A stretch of 64,000 bases of DNA from JAICMB01 sp035295125 (GCA_035295125.1 DATGJP010000120.1:1-64000); one strand, 5' to 3'; counted from the stretch's first letter, positions 35,256-44,660 are shown. The notes: a model not told the origin generated them from the sequence alone. Translations and numbers: made by a program.

Positions 35256-36329
35256 ATGTTCTGTACAAATTGTGGCTCGCAGGTTCCCGATTCCGCCAAC
35301 TTCTGCGTCGGTTGCGGCGCGGCCGTGAGGCATGCGCCGGCGCCGAGTGCTGCGCCGCCCTCGCCTCCTCAACCTCCATCCCAACCCCAGCCTCCATCCC
35401 AACCCCAACGCCAAGCGCACTTCGAAGGCCCACCGCCGCCGCACCCAACCGGCAAGACCGCGAAATGCTCCTGGTGCGGCGCCATCACCGACGGCTCACA
35501 ATCCGCCTGTCCGAGATGCGGAGCGACCCTGGACACACCCGTCGGCCATGCCCGCTCCGGCTGGGTTCAGTTGCCAGGGCGCAAAGACATGGCCAAGCTC
35601 CAGTTCGGCGACTCATTCTGCCAGGTCGAAGGCCTTTACGTCCCCGTCGCAGACATGAATCTCTCGCCGAACGATGGCGTCTACTTCTCGCATCACGTCC
35701 TGCTTTGGAAGGACCCCAGTGTGAACATCACCGCCATGTCCCTGCGTGGCGCCTGGAAGCGTCTCTTCGCGGGAATGCCGCTGATCATGACTCAGGCCCA
35801 GGGCCCGGGTCACATTGCCTTTTCGCGCGATGACCCTGGGGAAATGATCGCGCTCCCGATCCATCCTGGGCAGGAGGTGGATGTTCGCGAGCACCTCTTC
35901 CTGGTCGCCACGAACAATGTCACATACGATTGGTTCCAAACCAACATCTGGTTCACAACCGGCAGCGGCGACGACAAAGAAACGCACTATCCGCTCGGCA
36001 TGTTCATGGACCGCTTCACGGCCCAGCAAACGCCTGGACTTCTCCTGCTCCACGCGGCCGGAAACGTCTTCGTCCGCGAACTCGGTCCCGATCAGAGCCT
36101 GTTGTTGAAGCCGACGGCCTTGATCTTCAAGGATCCGTCCGTCCAAATGCATCTCCACTTCGAACAGCCGCAGACCGGCTTCAGCTTCTGGGGCAACTGG
36201 GGCAATCGCTACATGTGGCTCCGCCTCACCGGCCCCGGGCGTGTCGCCGCTCAATCCGTGTTCGAGCGTGTCGAAGGCGAATCGCGCAACGTTCAGAGTC
36301 ACTCCTACGCCACTCTGCGCCGCTGGTAA
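35256..36329 (+). CDS. AIM24-family protein with two zinc ribbons and a Pro-rich linker
   Basis: 357 residues. A first zinc ribbon (Cys3, Cys6, Cys17, Cys20), a long proline/glutamine-rich linker (about residues 26-66, with a PPSQPQ repeat) and a second ribbon (Cys71, Cys74, Cys85, Cys88) precede an AIM24 domain paralogous to that of the gene 13 bp upstream: both carry SFCQVEG/STCQVEG, HHVLLWKD/HHVMLWKD and AGMP-IxxxxGPGxIAFSRD. Compared with its paralogue it has an insertion around residues 228-242 (FTTGSGDDKETHYP). A tandem duplication with later divergence is the simplest history. Confidence 0.85.
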   Translation: MFCTNCGSQVPDSANFCVGCGAAVRHAPAPSAAPPSPPQPPSQPQPPSQPQRQAHFEGPPPPHPTGKTAKCSWCGAITDGSQSACPRCGATLDTPVGHARSGWVQLPGRKDMAKLQFGDSFCQVEGLYVPVADMNLSPNDGVYFSHHVLLWKDPSVNITAMSLRGAWKRLFAGMPLIMTQAQGPGHIAFSRDDPGEMIALPIHPGQEVDVREHLFLVATNNVTYDWFQTNIWFTTGSGDDKETHYPLGMFMDRFTAQQTPGLLLLHAAGNVFVRELGPDQSLLLKPTALIFKDPSVQMHLHFEQPQTGFSFWGNWGNRYMWLRLTGPGRVAAQSVFERVEGESRNVQSHSYATLRRW

Positions 36330-36347
36330 CGTTGTTAGCGCTCTCGC

Positions 36348-36353
36348 TACAAT
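36348..36353 (+). promoter_or_regulatory. -10-like TACAAT before gap
   Basis: TACAAT ends 8 nt before the ATG at 36362, and no ribosome site is seen, consistent with a leaderless mRNA. Confidence 0.45.
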
Positions 36354-36361
36354 GAAATCGT

Positions 36362-37369
36362 ATGCCAATCAAAGTGGGTATCAACGGCTTTGGCCGCATT
36401 GGACGGAATGTAGTCCGTGCCGGTCTGCATCGTTCCGACATTGAATTTGTCGCGGCCAACGACCTTACGGATACCAAAACGCTCGCGCATTTATTGAAAT
36501 ATGATTCCATTCTCGGTCCGCTCAAAGAAGATGTGCACGTGGACGGAGATTCTATAGTCGTCGGCGGTAAGAAGATCAAGATTTTCGCCATCAAGGACCC
36601 AGCCGAGATCGACTGGAGTTCCCTTGGCGCGCAGATCGTTATCGAATCCACAGGGAAATTTACAGACGCCACGCAGGCCTCCAAGCATTTGAAGGGCACT
36701 GTGAAAAAGGTGATCATCTCCGCCCCCGCGAAGAACGAAGATGTCACCATCGTGCTGGGCGTGAACGAAGGCGCTTATGATCCTGCGAAGCACAACATCA
36801 TTTCCAACGCTTCGTGCACCACAAACTGCCTTGCCCCCGTCGTCAAGGTGTTACAGGACAACTTTGGCATCGAGAAAGGCTCGATGACCACCATCCACAG
36901 CTACACCAACGACCAGAACGTTCTGGATTTCCCGCACAAAGATCTGCGGCGCGCGCGCGCGGCGGCGATGAACATGATCCCGACGACGACCGGCGCGGCG
37001 AAAGCAATTGGACTCGTGATTCCGGAGTTGAAGGGGAAACTCGACGGCTACGCGATGCGTGTTCCTACGCCCAATGTCTCCGTGGTGGATTTCGTCGCTA
37101 TCACCAAGAAGGCGACGACCGCCGAAGAGGTCAACAAGGCTCTGCACGGGGCAGCCGACGGCGGGATGAAGGGCGTTCTGGCTTATACGGAAGATCCGGT
37201 TGTATCCACTGACATGATGCACAATCCGAACAGCTCCATCGTCGATGGCGGTTTGACGAAAGTGCTCGACGGAACGATGGTTAAGGTCATCTCCTGGTAC
37301 GACAACGAGTGGGGTTACTCGATGCGTATCATCGACATGATCGACTTCCTAGCGAAAAAAGGGCTGTAA
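36362..37369 (+). CDS. gap: Glyceraldehyde-3-phosphate dehydrogenase, type I
   Basis: 335 residues. NAD-binding motif INGFGRIGRNV at the start, catalytic Cys152 in NASCTTNC, and the catalytic His179 in TIHSYTNDQ, then RRARAAAMNMIPT with the phosphate-binding segment. NAD-dependent glycolytic enzyme oxidising glyceraldehyde-3-phosphate. No pgk or tpi gene follows, so it is monocistronic. A pair of palindromic repeats right after the gene may terminate it. Confidence 0.97.
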   Translation: MPIKVGINGFGRIGRNVVRAGLHRSDIEFVAANDLTDTKTLAHLLKYDSILGPLKEDVHVDGDSIVVGGKKIKIFAIKDPAEIDWSSLGAQIVIESTGKFTDATQASKHLKGTVKKVIISAPAKNEDVTIVLGVNEGAYDPAKHNIISNASCTTNCLAPVVKVLQDNFGIEKGSMTTIHSYTNDQNVLDFPHKDLRRARAAAMNMIPTTTGAAKAIGLVIPELKGKLDGYAMRVPTPNVSVVDFVAITKKATTAEEVNKALHGAADGGMKGVLAYTEDPVVSTDMMHNPNSSIVDGGLTKVLDGTMVKVISWYDNEWGYSMRIIDMIDFLAKKGL

Positions 37370-37415
37370 GGTCTGGAAGTGTGAAGTGGGCATTCAGCCC
37401 TCCTTTGGATCTGAC

Positions 37416-37478
37416 TAAGAACGCGCAGGCGAAACCGCCTGCGCCACTTGGTAGGGCAGGCGGTTTCGCCTGCCCTTC
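37416..37478. repeat. Palindromic repeat family A, copy 5 (tandem pair)
   Basis: Two perfect hairpins with 9-bp arms in tandem: GCGCAGGCG-AAAC-CGCCTGCGC (37423-37444) and GGGCAGGCG-GTTT-CGCCTGCCC (37454-37475), separated by CACTTGGTA. They sit exactly between the gap stop and the convergent TonB receptor, so a bidirectional terminator role is plausible. The element recurs at 59772 with an insertion. Confidence 0.85.
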
Positions 37479-37480
37479 CC

Positions 37481-40336
37481 TCAAAAGCTGACCCGAATCC
37501 CGAGTTGCATTAACCGCCCATCGAGAATCGTCGAAACGGGAGCCAGCGAGGGTCCCGACACGATATTCCCCAACGCATCCACGCTCGCCGTTGCGTTGAT
37601 GCTCGTAACGTTGGGGTGATTGAACAGATTCGTGAACTCCGCCAGGAATTCCGGCTTCACCCGCTCGCGAATGGAAAACACCCGAGAATAGCGAAGATCC
37701 AGCTCATAAATCGCCGGCCCCTCGATCGTGTTGCGGCCAATAAACAAGGGCCGCTGCTGCGAAGCAGGAATTGTTGGATCGCCGTTCAGGTTTCGGTTCC
37801 CGACCAGGTTAAACATCTCACCCGTCCGCGCCGACCAGATGAACGACAGCTTGTTGTTATTGATCAGATAGCCCCCGGGTCCACTGACGTCGAAGTGCGG
37901 CTCGAGCACGCCATTCGCCGTGAAGTTATGCCGCCGGTCCGAAATCGAGTTGCCCCGGTCGCGCCGGCGGTTCGTCGGATCCTCCGGAAGCAGGTTGGAG
38001 CTGTCCAACACGTTTTGTTCCGGAGCGTCGTCAATCGCGTGCGACCACGTATATGTGGCAAAGAACTCGTAGCCCTTCGAGAAGCGTCGATTCACCGAAA
38101 GGTTCATGCCGTTGTAGTTGGAATTCCCGACCGACTCAGCCATGACGACATTGTTGAACTGTGTGTAGATCGCCCCCGACTTCAGGATCGGCCGGCCATC
38201 GCCCAGCAACGCGCCCGTCGGCACCACGTTGATATTGCGATAAACCGGGATGTGAGTGCCCTTGGTGTACAGATAACTCGCGCTCACCGAAAGGTCCTTC
38301 GCAACCTCACGCGTGATCTGGAAATTCGCATTGCTTGAATACAGGCTGCGGAAGTTCGGCGAAACGGTGGTGACGTCGCTCACCGGTTGAGTGAACCCTG
38401 ACGGAAGAGCGCTCAGGATCGTAGGAAACGCCGGCGCGAATGCGGCCGTATTGCCCGTGCTCAGCGTAAAGAAAGCCGGCAAGCCATTATTGAGGAGCGC
38501 GCGATAGTAGATGTTTGTCTGCGGCGCATCGTAGAAGATGCCCCCACTCGCGCGGATCACAGTCTTTTGATCCTTGCCGATCGAGTACGCAATCCCAATG
38601 CGCGGCGCAACGTTGTTCTTGTCTACCGCGAAATTCTGGGATGCCGCGAATAACGAGCTCTTGTTGGCCGGTGGCGGCTTATAGATGTCATAGCGAATGC
38701 CATAAGTCAGCGTCAGGTTCGGCCGCACCTTCCAGTCGTCCTGCACAAACATCGAGGAAAACACCGAGGTGTATATCACCGCCGGGTTTCCAAAGGTCTG
38801 TTGGAAGTTGGTGTACGATTTGGGGCTCGTACCGGCCTTCGCCGCCAGGTAGTCGCTTATGTTCGCGAAGGTGTATTGAGTGAACAACGGCGAGGTCTGG
38901 TTGTCGAGAATCCAGCGAAAGTCCCCGCCGAACTTGTACGTATGGGTCGATCGCGACAGGCTGAAGTTGTCGGCAAACTCCGGCGTCTTCTCGGTAAACA
39001 CTAGCCCGGTATTAGGGGAACCGCCGAAATTGATGATCCCCGAGATGGTGATCGCGGGCTGCGGACCGGTTCCCTCGAAGGACACCTGGCGCTCGTAACG
39101 CTTCGGCACCTGGAACCGGAGTTCGTTAACGGCGTGCGGGGTGATCGTCGAAATCAACTGCCCCGCATAGATAGGCGCCCGGTCCTTGAAAAGGTACGTC
39201 TGCGTGACCACCGTTTGTCCACCGCCGTTATTGAACGGCGATTCGTTGCGGAAGTAGTTGAACCGGAACGAAAGGCGATTCGCGGAATTGATCTGCCAGT
39301 CCGCCTTGCCCATGTAGAAGTACACGCTCTGGCTGAACGGAATCGCATTTCCATAGCTGGCGGGCAGACCGAGCAGGCTCAGATTCCCCGGGCTGACCGT
39401 CACCACGTTCGGCAGGTCGCGATTGACATGCTCAAAGGCTCCATACCAGAACAGCTTGTCTTTAATGATCTTGTCGCCCGCATCCACGAAATAGTCGTCC
39501 ACGTTCAGGTCGGGCTTCGGAGCCGTGGGCGAGAGCAGAATTGGCCGGGCATTGAATACGGTTCGCCGGAAGATATATGCCGCTTCCCCATGAAGCTCGT
39601 TGGTGCCTGATTTGGTGATGGCGTTGAAAACGGTACCCACCGTGTTGCCGAACTCGGGGGCAAACCCGTTGTTGACCTGCTGGATCTCGCCAATGTAGCT
39701 GTCGGAGATTGGGAGTAGCCGGATGCCTGATCGATCGCTTTCGGTATTGTTACTGCCGTCGAGTTGGTAGTTGATACGATCGACGAAGCCGTTGGCATTG
39801 ATCTTTCGTGGCACGCCAAATTCCGTGTTGGGATTCGCGCTCACGTTCGGCTGGAGCAGGATGAAGTTGTACGGATTCCTCGAAACCAGCGGCAGGTTTT
39901 CGGTCTGGTAGGTGGAGAGCGTGGACCCCAAATCGGTGCGGCCCGGCTCAACGACCGGAACCGAACTCGAGACGTCGACCATGACCGTGTCACCGCCTAT
40001 GGTCAGGGCCGCATTCACAGTGGCGGTTGAACCCGCGGACACCACTGCTTTATACTCCGCAAGCTTGAATCCGGTCGCCTGGACCCGGATTTGATACGTT
40101 CCCAGCGGAAGCACCGTGAAACGATAGAATCCGCTCTCATCTGTTTTTAACTCGCGCGTCAAACCTGTCTCGACGTGCTGAATCGATACCGTTGCGTTGG
40201 GAACGATCGCGCCTGTTGGATCCGTGACCGTTCCTTCAATTTGACCGTTGATAGCGGCCGCCTGCCCGAATACGACCGGCGCGGCGGCTACCAAAAGCAA
40301 GAGCGATGCAATGCTTACACCGATAGCCCGTTTCAT
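37481..40336 (-). CDS. TonB-dependent receptor, Oar-like, with carboxypeptidase regulatory domain
   Basis: 951 residues with a signal peptide (SIASLLLLVAAAPVVFGQA), a carboxypeptidase-regulatory-like domain (GTVTDPTGAIVPNATVSI), a plug segment (NLPLVSRNPYNFILLQPNVS) and a beta-barrel ending in RVSF. It shares the architecture of the receptor at 378 but little sequence outside the first domain. It has an AAGGGG ribosome site 9 nt before the ATG. It follows the cyclophilin gene by 54 bp and may share its promoter. The ligand is unknown. Confidence 0.9.
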   Translation of the reverse strand: MKRAIGVSIASLLLLVAAAPVVFGQAAAINGQIEGTVTDPTGAIVPNATVSIQHVETGLTRELKTDESGFYRFTVLPLGTYQIRVQATGFKLAEYKAVVSAGSTATVNAALTIGGDTVMVDVSSSVPVVEPGRTDLGSTLSTYQTENLPLVSRNPYNFILLQPNVSANPNTEFGVPRKINANGFVDRINYQLDGSNNTESDRSGIRLLPISDSYIGEIQQVNNGFAPEFGNTVGTVFNAITKSGTNELHGEAAYIFRRTVFNARPILLSPTAPKPDLNVDDYFVDAGDKIIKDKLFWYGAFEHVNRDLPNVVTVSPGNLSLLGLPASYGNAIPFSQSVYFYMGKADWQINSANRLSFRFNYFRNESPFNNGGGQTVVTQTYLFKDRAPIYAGQLISTITPHAVNELRFQVPKRYERQVSFEGTGPQPAITISGIINFGGSPNTGLVFTEKTPEFADNFSLSRSTHTYKFGGDFRWILDNQTSPLFTQYTFANISDYLAAKAGTSPKSYTNFQQTFGNPAVIYTSVFSSMFVQDDWKVRPNLTLTYGIRYDIYKPPPANKSSLFAASQNFAVDKNNVAPRIGIAYSIGKDQKTVIRASGGIFYDAPQTNIYYRALLNNGLPAFFTLSTGNTAAFAPAFPTILSALPSGFTQPVSDVTTVSPNFRSLYSSNANFQITREVAKDLSVSASYLYTKGTHIPVYRNINVVPTGALLGDGRPILKSGAIYTQFNNVVMAESVGNSNYNGMNLSVNRRFSKGYEFFATYTWSHAIDDAPEQNVLDSSNLLPEDPTNRRRDRGNSISDRRHNFTANGVLEPHFDVSGPGGYLINNNKLSFIWSARTGEMFNLVGNRNLNGDPTIPASQQRPLFIGRNTIEGPAIYELDLRYSRVFSIRERVKPEFLAEFTNLFNHPNVTSINATASVDALGNIVSGPSLAPVSTILDGRLMQLGIRVSF

Positions 40337-40390
40337 AAACTAACCCCTTGGTAGTTAATGATGCGCTAGCGGTAAAAGAGTTGCAAGGGA

Positions 40391-40873
40391 CTACTGCTCG
40401 TCAATTGTGATGGAGTTTACTTTGTCGCCCTGGGCAATCTTATTGACCACATCCTGGCCGTTGCGAACCTGTCCGAAAACCGTGTGCTTGCCGTCGAGCC
40501 AGTCGGTCGCTACGTGCGTGATGAAGAACTGGCTGCCGTTGGTGTTCGGTCCCGCATTCGCCATGGATAGGGATCCGACCTGGTGCTTGTTCGGATTGGT
40601 CCGGGTCTCGTCCTCGAAGCGATACCCAGGCCCTCCGCGACCCGTCCCGGTAGGATCGCCACCCTGGACCATGAAGTCATTGATGACCCGATGAAAGGTG
40701 GTGCCATCATAAAAATGCTCGCGCGCGAGGAAAACGAAGTTGTTCACCGTCTTGGGTGCATCCTTGGCAAACAGGTCACAAACGACCTTCCCCTTAGACG
40801 TATCGATCGTTGCCGAATACTTCTTGTTGGGATCAATCGCCATCGCGGGCGGAGCGGCGTATTCTTTGGCCAT
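40391..40873 (-). CDS. Cyclophilin-type peptidyl-prolyl isomerase
   Basis: 160 residues without a signal peptide. Family signatures are clear: FHRVINDFMVQGGDPTGTGRG, GSLSMANAGPNTNGSQFFIT and HTVFGQV. The enzyme isomerises X-Pro bonds. The N-terminus (MAKEYAAPPAMAIDPNKK) is short and cytoplasmic. The TACACT hexamer ends 6 nt before the ATG. It is upstream of the TonB receptor; a folding role for that receptor is not indicated since this copy lacks an export signal. Confidence 0.93.
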   Translation of the reverse strand: MAKEYAAPPAMAIDPNKKYSATIDTSKGKVVCDLFAKDAPKTVNNFVFLAREHFYDGTTFHRVINDFMVQGGDPTGTGRGGPGYRFEDETRTNPNKHQVGSLSMANAGPNTNGSQFFITHVATDWLDGKHTVFGQVRNGQDVVNKIAQGDKVNSITIDEQ

Positions 40874-40879
40874 ACGTCC

Positions 40880-40885
40880 AGTGTA
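40880..40885 (-). promoter_or_regulatory. -10-like TACACT before the cyclophilin gene
   Basis: Minus-strand TACACT ends 6 nt before the ATG at 40873, so a leaderless transcript is possible. Confidence 0.4.
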
Positions 40886-40969
40886 CCCAGGTATCGCACC
40901 TCGTCTGATTCTCTCCGTTCCGCGACGATTCAGAGAATGAGGAAGGGTGGAGGAGGCATAGAAAACTCA

Positions 40970-40995
40970 AAGGCGGCGCAGGCGGTTTCGGCTGC
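40970..40995. repeat. Palindromic repeat family A, copy 6 (imperfect)
   Basis: GCGCAGGCGGTTTCGGCTGCG with one mismatch, lying directly after the apt stop codon in the gap before the cyclophilin gene. Confidence 0.7.
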
Positions 40996-40999
40996 GACC

Positions 41000-41542
41000 C
41001 TAATACTGCAGCAGCGAGTACACGTCGTAGTCCTTGAGTTTCTCCCGCCCATGCAGGAAGTCCAACTCCAGGACAAATCCGAAGCCCGCCACTTTGCCTG
41101 CTAACTTCTCCACCAGCCGCGCTACCGCCGACGCAGTCCCGCCGGTGGCCAGCACGTCGTCCACGACCAGAACGTTCTGTCCGGCCTCGATCGCATCCTT
41201 ATGGATCTCCAGCACGTCGGTCCCGTACTCGAGCGCGTACTCCACACGCTCGCAGGCAGCCGGCAGCTTCTTAGGCTTCCGCACCGGGACGAAACCAGTC
41301 CCCAGCGCGTACGCGACAGTTGACGCAAAGATGAATCCCCGCGCTTCGATGCCGACCACGACATCGACCGGAATCTCCCGATAATGCGCGGCGAGAAGAT
41401 CAATCACCCCCCTCAGGCCGGCGCGGTCCTTCAACAAGGTTGTGATGTCATAGAAGTTGATGCCCGGCTTCGGGAAATCCGCGACCTCGCGGATCAGCTT
41501 CTTGAGATCGTCCGACTGCGACACAGGTTTGGCAGCATTCAT
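41000..41542 (-). CDS. apt: Adenine phosphoribosyltransferase
   Basis: 180 residues, the usual size. The PRPP-binding loop VLVVDDVLATGGTA and the GIEARGFIFASTVAYAL segment identify Apt. It salvages adenine to AMP. It lies 6 bp after the acylphosphatase gene, probably as the last gene of a minus-strand unit. Confidence 0.95.
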   Translation of the reverse strand: MNAAKPVSQSDDLKKLIREVADFPKPGINFYDITTLLKDRAGLRGVIDLLAAHYREIPVDVVVGIEARGFIFASTVAYALGTGFVPVRKPKKLPAACERVEYALEYGTDVLEIHKDAIEAGQNVLVVDDVLATGGTASAVARLVEKLAGKVAGFGFVLELDFLHGREKLKDYDVYSLLQY

Positions 41543-41548
41543 GAGCGT

Positions 41549-41824
41549 TTAATGGCGAATTTGGAAGTCACTACATTCTTGAACGGCAGCTTCGATTTCG
41601 TCAACATGGCGCACCTCGGCCCATCGGGGACCTCTCCACAACTGCGCCGCAAGCTCGGATAACTGCGGCTCTGAACCCACGGCGTAAACCTCGACGCTGC
41701 CGTCAGCCCGATTGCGAGCCCATCCTCGCACGCCGATCGCGCTCGCGATGTGCTGGACAAAATACCGGAAGCCTACCCCTTGCACACGGCCCCGCACTTC
41801 GTACTTACGCGCAATCTTCTTCAA
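41549..41824 (-). CDS. Acylphosphatase
   Basis: 91 residues. The catalytic signature GRVQGVGFRYFVQ with its arginine, and GWARNRADGSVEVYA with its asparagine, are complete. It hydrolyses acyl phosphates. The apparent start is a TTG that overlaps the stop of the DUF1080 gene (TTGA); no ATG is available, and a GTG further in would leave a shorter N-terminus. The family is usually about 90-100 residues. Confidence 0.88.
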   Translation of the reverse strand: MKKIARKYEVRGRVQGVGFRYFVQHIASAIGVRGWARNRADGSVEVYAVGSEPQLSELAAQLWRGPRWAEVRHVDEIEAAVQECSDFQIRH

Positions 41825-42783
41825 TGGGTCTTCGTGAGCGGATACAACACGATTCTACGAATTTCGATAGGACCCTGATCGCCTTGAATCACTATAGGGC
41901 CGGGATCCGCTTCGTTGGAATCCAGCGCAATCGCGGTGATCCCTTCGATCGTTTTGTTGTCGATGATTTTTATGCCATTCAACGTGACGGACACCTGCCT
42001 CCCGACCAGCCGAACATCGAGCGCCTGCCACTCATCGGGTTCTTTGCTGGCGTTCACGGCCGGCGCGATTCTCCCATAAATGGCGCCATTCCCGTGCACG
42101 GTGGGAGGTTTGCCGATATCATCGACGATCTGAAGTTCGTAGCGGCCGCGCAGACCAATGCCGCTGTTGCTTCCCGGCGGGATTCGAAACTCCACATGCA
42201 ACGTGAAATTCCAGAACTTCTTGTCCGAGATCAGATTCCCCGCACCCGGAGCGTTCGTCAGAAGGCCTTGCTTCACCGACCACCCGGGACCATGACCTGG
42301 CGCCGGCGATTGCGACCACCCCGTTAATTCGCGGCCGTCGAAAAGCATAACCGGGTCGCCTCGCTTCCAACTCAGGTCGTCCTTATCGGCAATGGCCGGC
42401 GAACGCACGCCCGTCCATTCCAGGTAGGACGCGGGTTCGCCTTCGATCTCGAATGTTCCTTTGAGCTTTCCGTCCTCGAGGCGGGCCCAGTAGAGGCCCC
42501 TCTGTACCGATTTCCCATCGCGGCGATAGCGGCGATCGAAGGAAAAGCGCAGTTCACCGTCATAGACCGAGATCTTAGGGATCTCCTCGATCTGCCCTCC
42601 AGGCGCACCCACGAACTTCCCCTTGATCGTGTCGGTGCCTGCTCCCAAGACCTCCAGCCACCACGCTCGCGCACGCGGCTCTCCGGCTACCGTAATGTCC
42701 CATCGCCCGTTAAACTGCTGATCGTCGACCGCGCCCGCCACGAGAACAACCGTCGTGAGCGCGGCTGCGCAAACCAAACGCAT
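41821..42783 (-). CDS. DUF1080 (3-keto-disaccharide hydrolase-like) exported protein
   Basis: 320 residues with a signal peptide (LVCAAALTTVVLVAGA). Residues 20-125 form an extra N-terminal beta-domain (QFNGRWDITVAGEPRARAWW), then the DUF1080 jelly roll (VMLFDGRELTGWSQ; GSNSGIGLRGRYELQIVDD). It differs from the 27847 copy by this added domain. The TAAATT hexamer ends 8 nt before the ATG. It is likely cotranscribed with the acylphosphatase and apt. Confidence 0.85.
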   Translation of the reverse strand: MRLVCAAALTTVVLVAGAVDDQQFNGRWDITVAGEPRARAWWLEVLGAGTDTIKGKFVGAPGGQIEEIPKISVYDGELRFSFDRRYRRDGKSVQRGLYWARLEDGKLKGTFEIEGEPASYLEWTGVRSPAIADKDDLSWKRGDPVMLFDGRELTGWSQSPAPGHGPGWSVKQGLLTNAPGAGNLISDKKFWNFTLHVEFRIPPGSNSGIGLRGRYELQIVDDIGKPPTVHGNGAIYGRIAPAVNASKEPDEWQALDVRLVGRQVSVTLNGIKIIDNKTIEGITAIALDSNEADPGPIVIQGDQGPIEIRRIVLYPLTKTH

Positions 42784-42791
42784 TTGCGCTT

Positions 42792-42797
42792 AATTTA
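42792..42797 (-). promoter_or_regulatory. -10-like TAAATT before the DUF1080 gene
   Basis: Minus-strand hexamer ends 8 nt before the ATG at 42783. It falls between this gene and the TPR gene, so the DUF1080 unit may have its own promoter. Confidence 0.35.
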
Positions 42798-42812
42798 CCA
42801 TGCTCCGCCCCT

Positions 42813-44399
42813 TTACGGCCGGGCGCCCAGAAAGCTATTCGCTTTCAGCGTGTTGCGGACGTGAATTCCAGTGGCCTTAGTTTCCACTTTTTCCGCCTCG
42901 GCATAGTCTTCGATCTTGCGTAGAACGGCCGCATAGCCCTGCAGAAGGGGGACCCAGGTTTCGTCATCCGGCGACAAAAGGTGAGCTCGCAAAGCGATCG
43001 ACTTCCGATATGCTTCAGCCGCTTCTTCGTAACGCTTCTCGGAGCGGAACAACTGGCCGAGGTTGCCCAGGGTAACCGCCGCCTGGGAGTCGCTCGGTGA
43101 TTCCTTGGAGCCGGCAATCGCGAGGGCGCGCAGGAACAGGTCCTCGGCCTCGCCGTAACGATGCATCAAGTAGTACAACGAGCCGAGATTGTGCAGGGCA
43201 TTGGCGAGTTTGATGCTCTTGGGGCCGAGTGCTTTTTCGTCGATCCCGATGGCGCGTTGATAGAGTACCTCGGCGTTCTTGTAATTGTGTTGCGCGGTGT
43301 ACGCGCCGGCAATGTTCTGCAGCACCGAACCGACATCGGGATGAGCCGAACCCAGCCTTCGCTCCCAGATTCCGCGTGCCCGCTCGAGGAGTGGCAGAGC
43401 CTCCTTGTATTTCTTCTCGGATAGGTAGAACTCGGCGAGGTTATTCAGACTCGTGGCGAGAACGGGGTGGTCTTCTCCAAAGGTCGATTCCGGCAAGGAG
43501 ACGGCTTCTCGATAATACGACTCGGCCTCGGCGAGTCGATGGGTGCGCCGGCAGATGAGCGCCAGGCTGTCGAGTACCCGCGCGCATTCGGTTGGCCACG
43601 GCTTCACATTCGCGCGGCACGCTCGAGCGGATTCAAGAAGAGTTGGCTCCGCGCGCGCCAGGTCGTTCGCAGTGAGGTAAAGATGGCCGAGGTGAGCCTG
43701 GGTTATCGCGGCTTCGATGCTGTCCCGTTGATTTGGATCGCGGCGGATTTCCAGGGCCTTCTCGAGAAGTTGTTCTGCTTCGTCGAATTTGCCGTCCGTC
43801 TCACCCAGGTCAGCGAGGCCCGTCAGTGTTTGCGCGAGAGCGCATTTGGCGGCGAGATCCGATCGGGTGTTCAGCCGCAGCGCGGTGTTGTAAAGCTCCT
43901 TCGATTTCGTGAAATGTCCCAAAGTGAATTCCAGGTTTCCGAAATTGTTGAAGGTGATGATCTCGTCCAGGTTTTTCTCGGCCTGCGAAAGGTCCCAGGA
44001 ATCGCGGGCTTTCGTATATAGCCTTTCCGCCTCCTCATACTGGCCGCGCAGTTGATATAGAGCGGCAAGGTTGTTGTAGGAATTCGCAAGCTCCGGATCG
44101 CCCTTGGCGAGACCATGTTCGCGGATGGCCAGCGCGCGCTCGAATTCGCGAGCGGCCAGGTCGTATTTTCCTTCGGCGCGATAGGTCAGGGCGAGTTCCG
44201 AGGATGAAACCGCCACCGCCTCTCCTCCGTTTGGTTGCGCCAGTCGCGTCGCTTCGAGAAGCGTACGCTCGGCTTCCGCGTACTGATGTTGTTCGTAGAA
44301 TTTTCTTCCCGCGTCGGTGACCGTGCTCCAATCCGGCGTGGCGAGTCCCAGGAGAAGGTTGCTGCTGGCAAACCAAATTGACACAAAAAGACGATGCAT
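42813..44399 (-). CDS. Exported tetratricopeptide repeat protein
   Basis: About 528 residues with a signal sequence (RLFVSIWFASSNLLLGLA) and roughly ten TPR units (ANSYNNLAALYQLRGQYEEA; ANALHNLGSLYYLMHRYGEA; AVTLGNLGQLFRSEKRYEEA). The Kinesin-light-chain-like TPR spacing, 42 residues, is seen in many units. TPRs mediate protein-protein contacts; the partner is unknown. ATG 44399 is chosen for its AAGGGG ribosome site; the longer frame to 44498 adds a non-signal N-terminus. It is divergent from the ECF sigma gene. Confidence 0.85.
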   Translation of the reverse strand: MHRLFVSIWFASSNLLLGLATPDWSTVTDAGRKFYEQHQYAEAERTLLEATRLAQPNGGEAVAVSSSELALTYRAEGKYDLAAREFERALAIREHGLAKGDPELANSYNNLAALYQLRGQYEEAERLYTKARDSWDLSQAEKNLDEIITFNNFGNLEFTLGHFTKSKELYNTALRLNTRSDLAAKCALAQTLTGLADLGETDGKFDEAEQLLEKALEIRRDPNQRDSIEAAITQAHLGHLYLTANDLARAEPTLLESARACRANVKPWPTECARVLDSLALICRRTHRLAEAESYYREAVSLPESTFGEDHPVLATSLNNLAEFYLSEKKYKEALPLLERARGIWERRLGSAHPDVGSVLQNIAGAYTAQHNYKNAEVLYQRAIGIDEKALGPKSIKLANALHNLGSLYYLMHRYGEAEDLFLRALAIAGSKESPSDSQAAVTLGNLGQLFRSEKRYEEAAEAYRKSIALRAHLLSPDDETWVPLLQGYAAVLRKIEDYAEAEKVETKATGIHVRNTLKANSFLGARP

Positions 44400-44660
44400 T
44401 GACCAAGACCCCTTGAGGTTTGGTGTGCACGCGGGGGCGCACGCCGCGATTATTTGCAAGCCTAAGAAACGGCACGAGTAGAAAAACTCACGACGCAAAG
44501 AAAATGTTCGGAACTGAACAGGCGTGTTCTAATGCGAACTAACGAATTTACGCTCTCCTCGTCGAAGTATTTTGGCACGTTGGGGCCGCATTTCGTGTGC
44601 CCCGTAATGCAGGATGAGCGTTACCACTCGGTTTAGTTTTCGGGAACGTCGAGGCAGACC

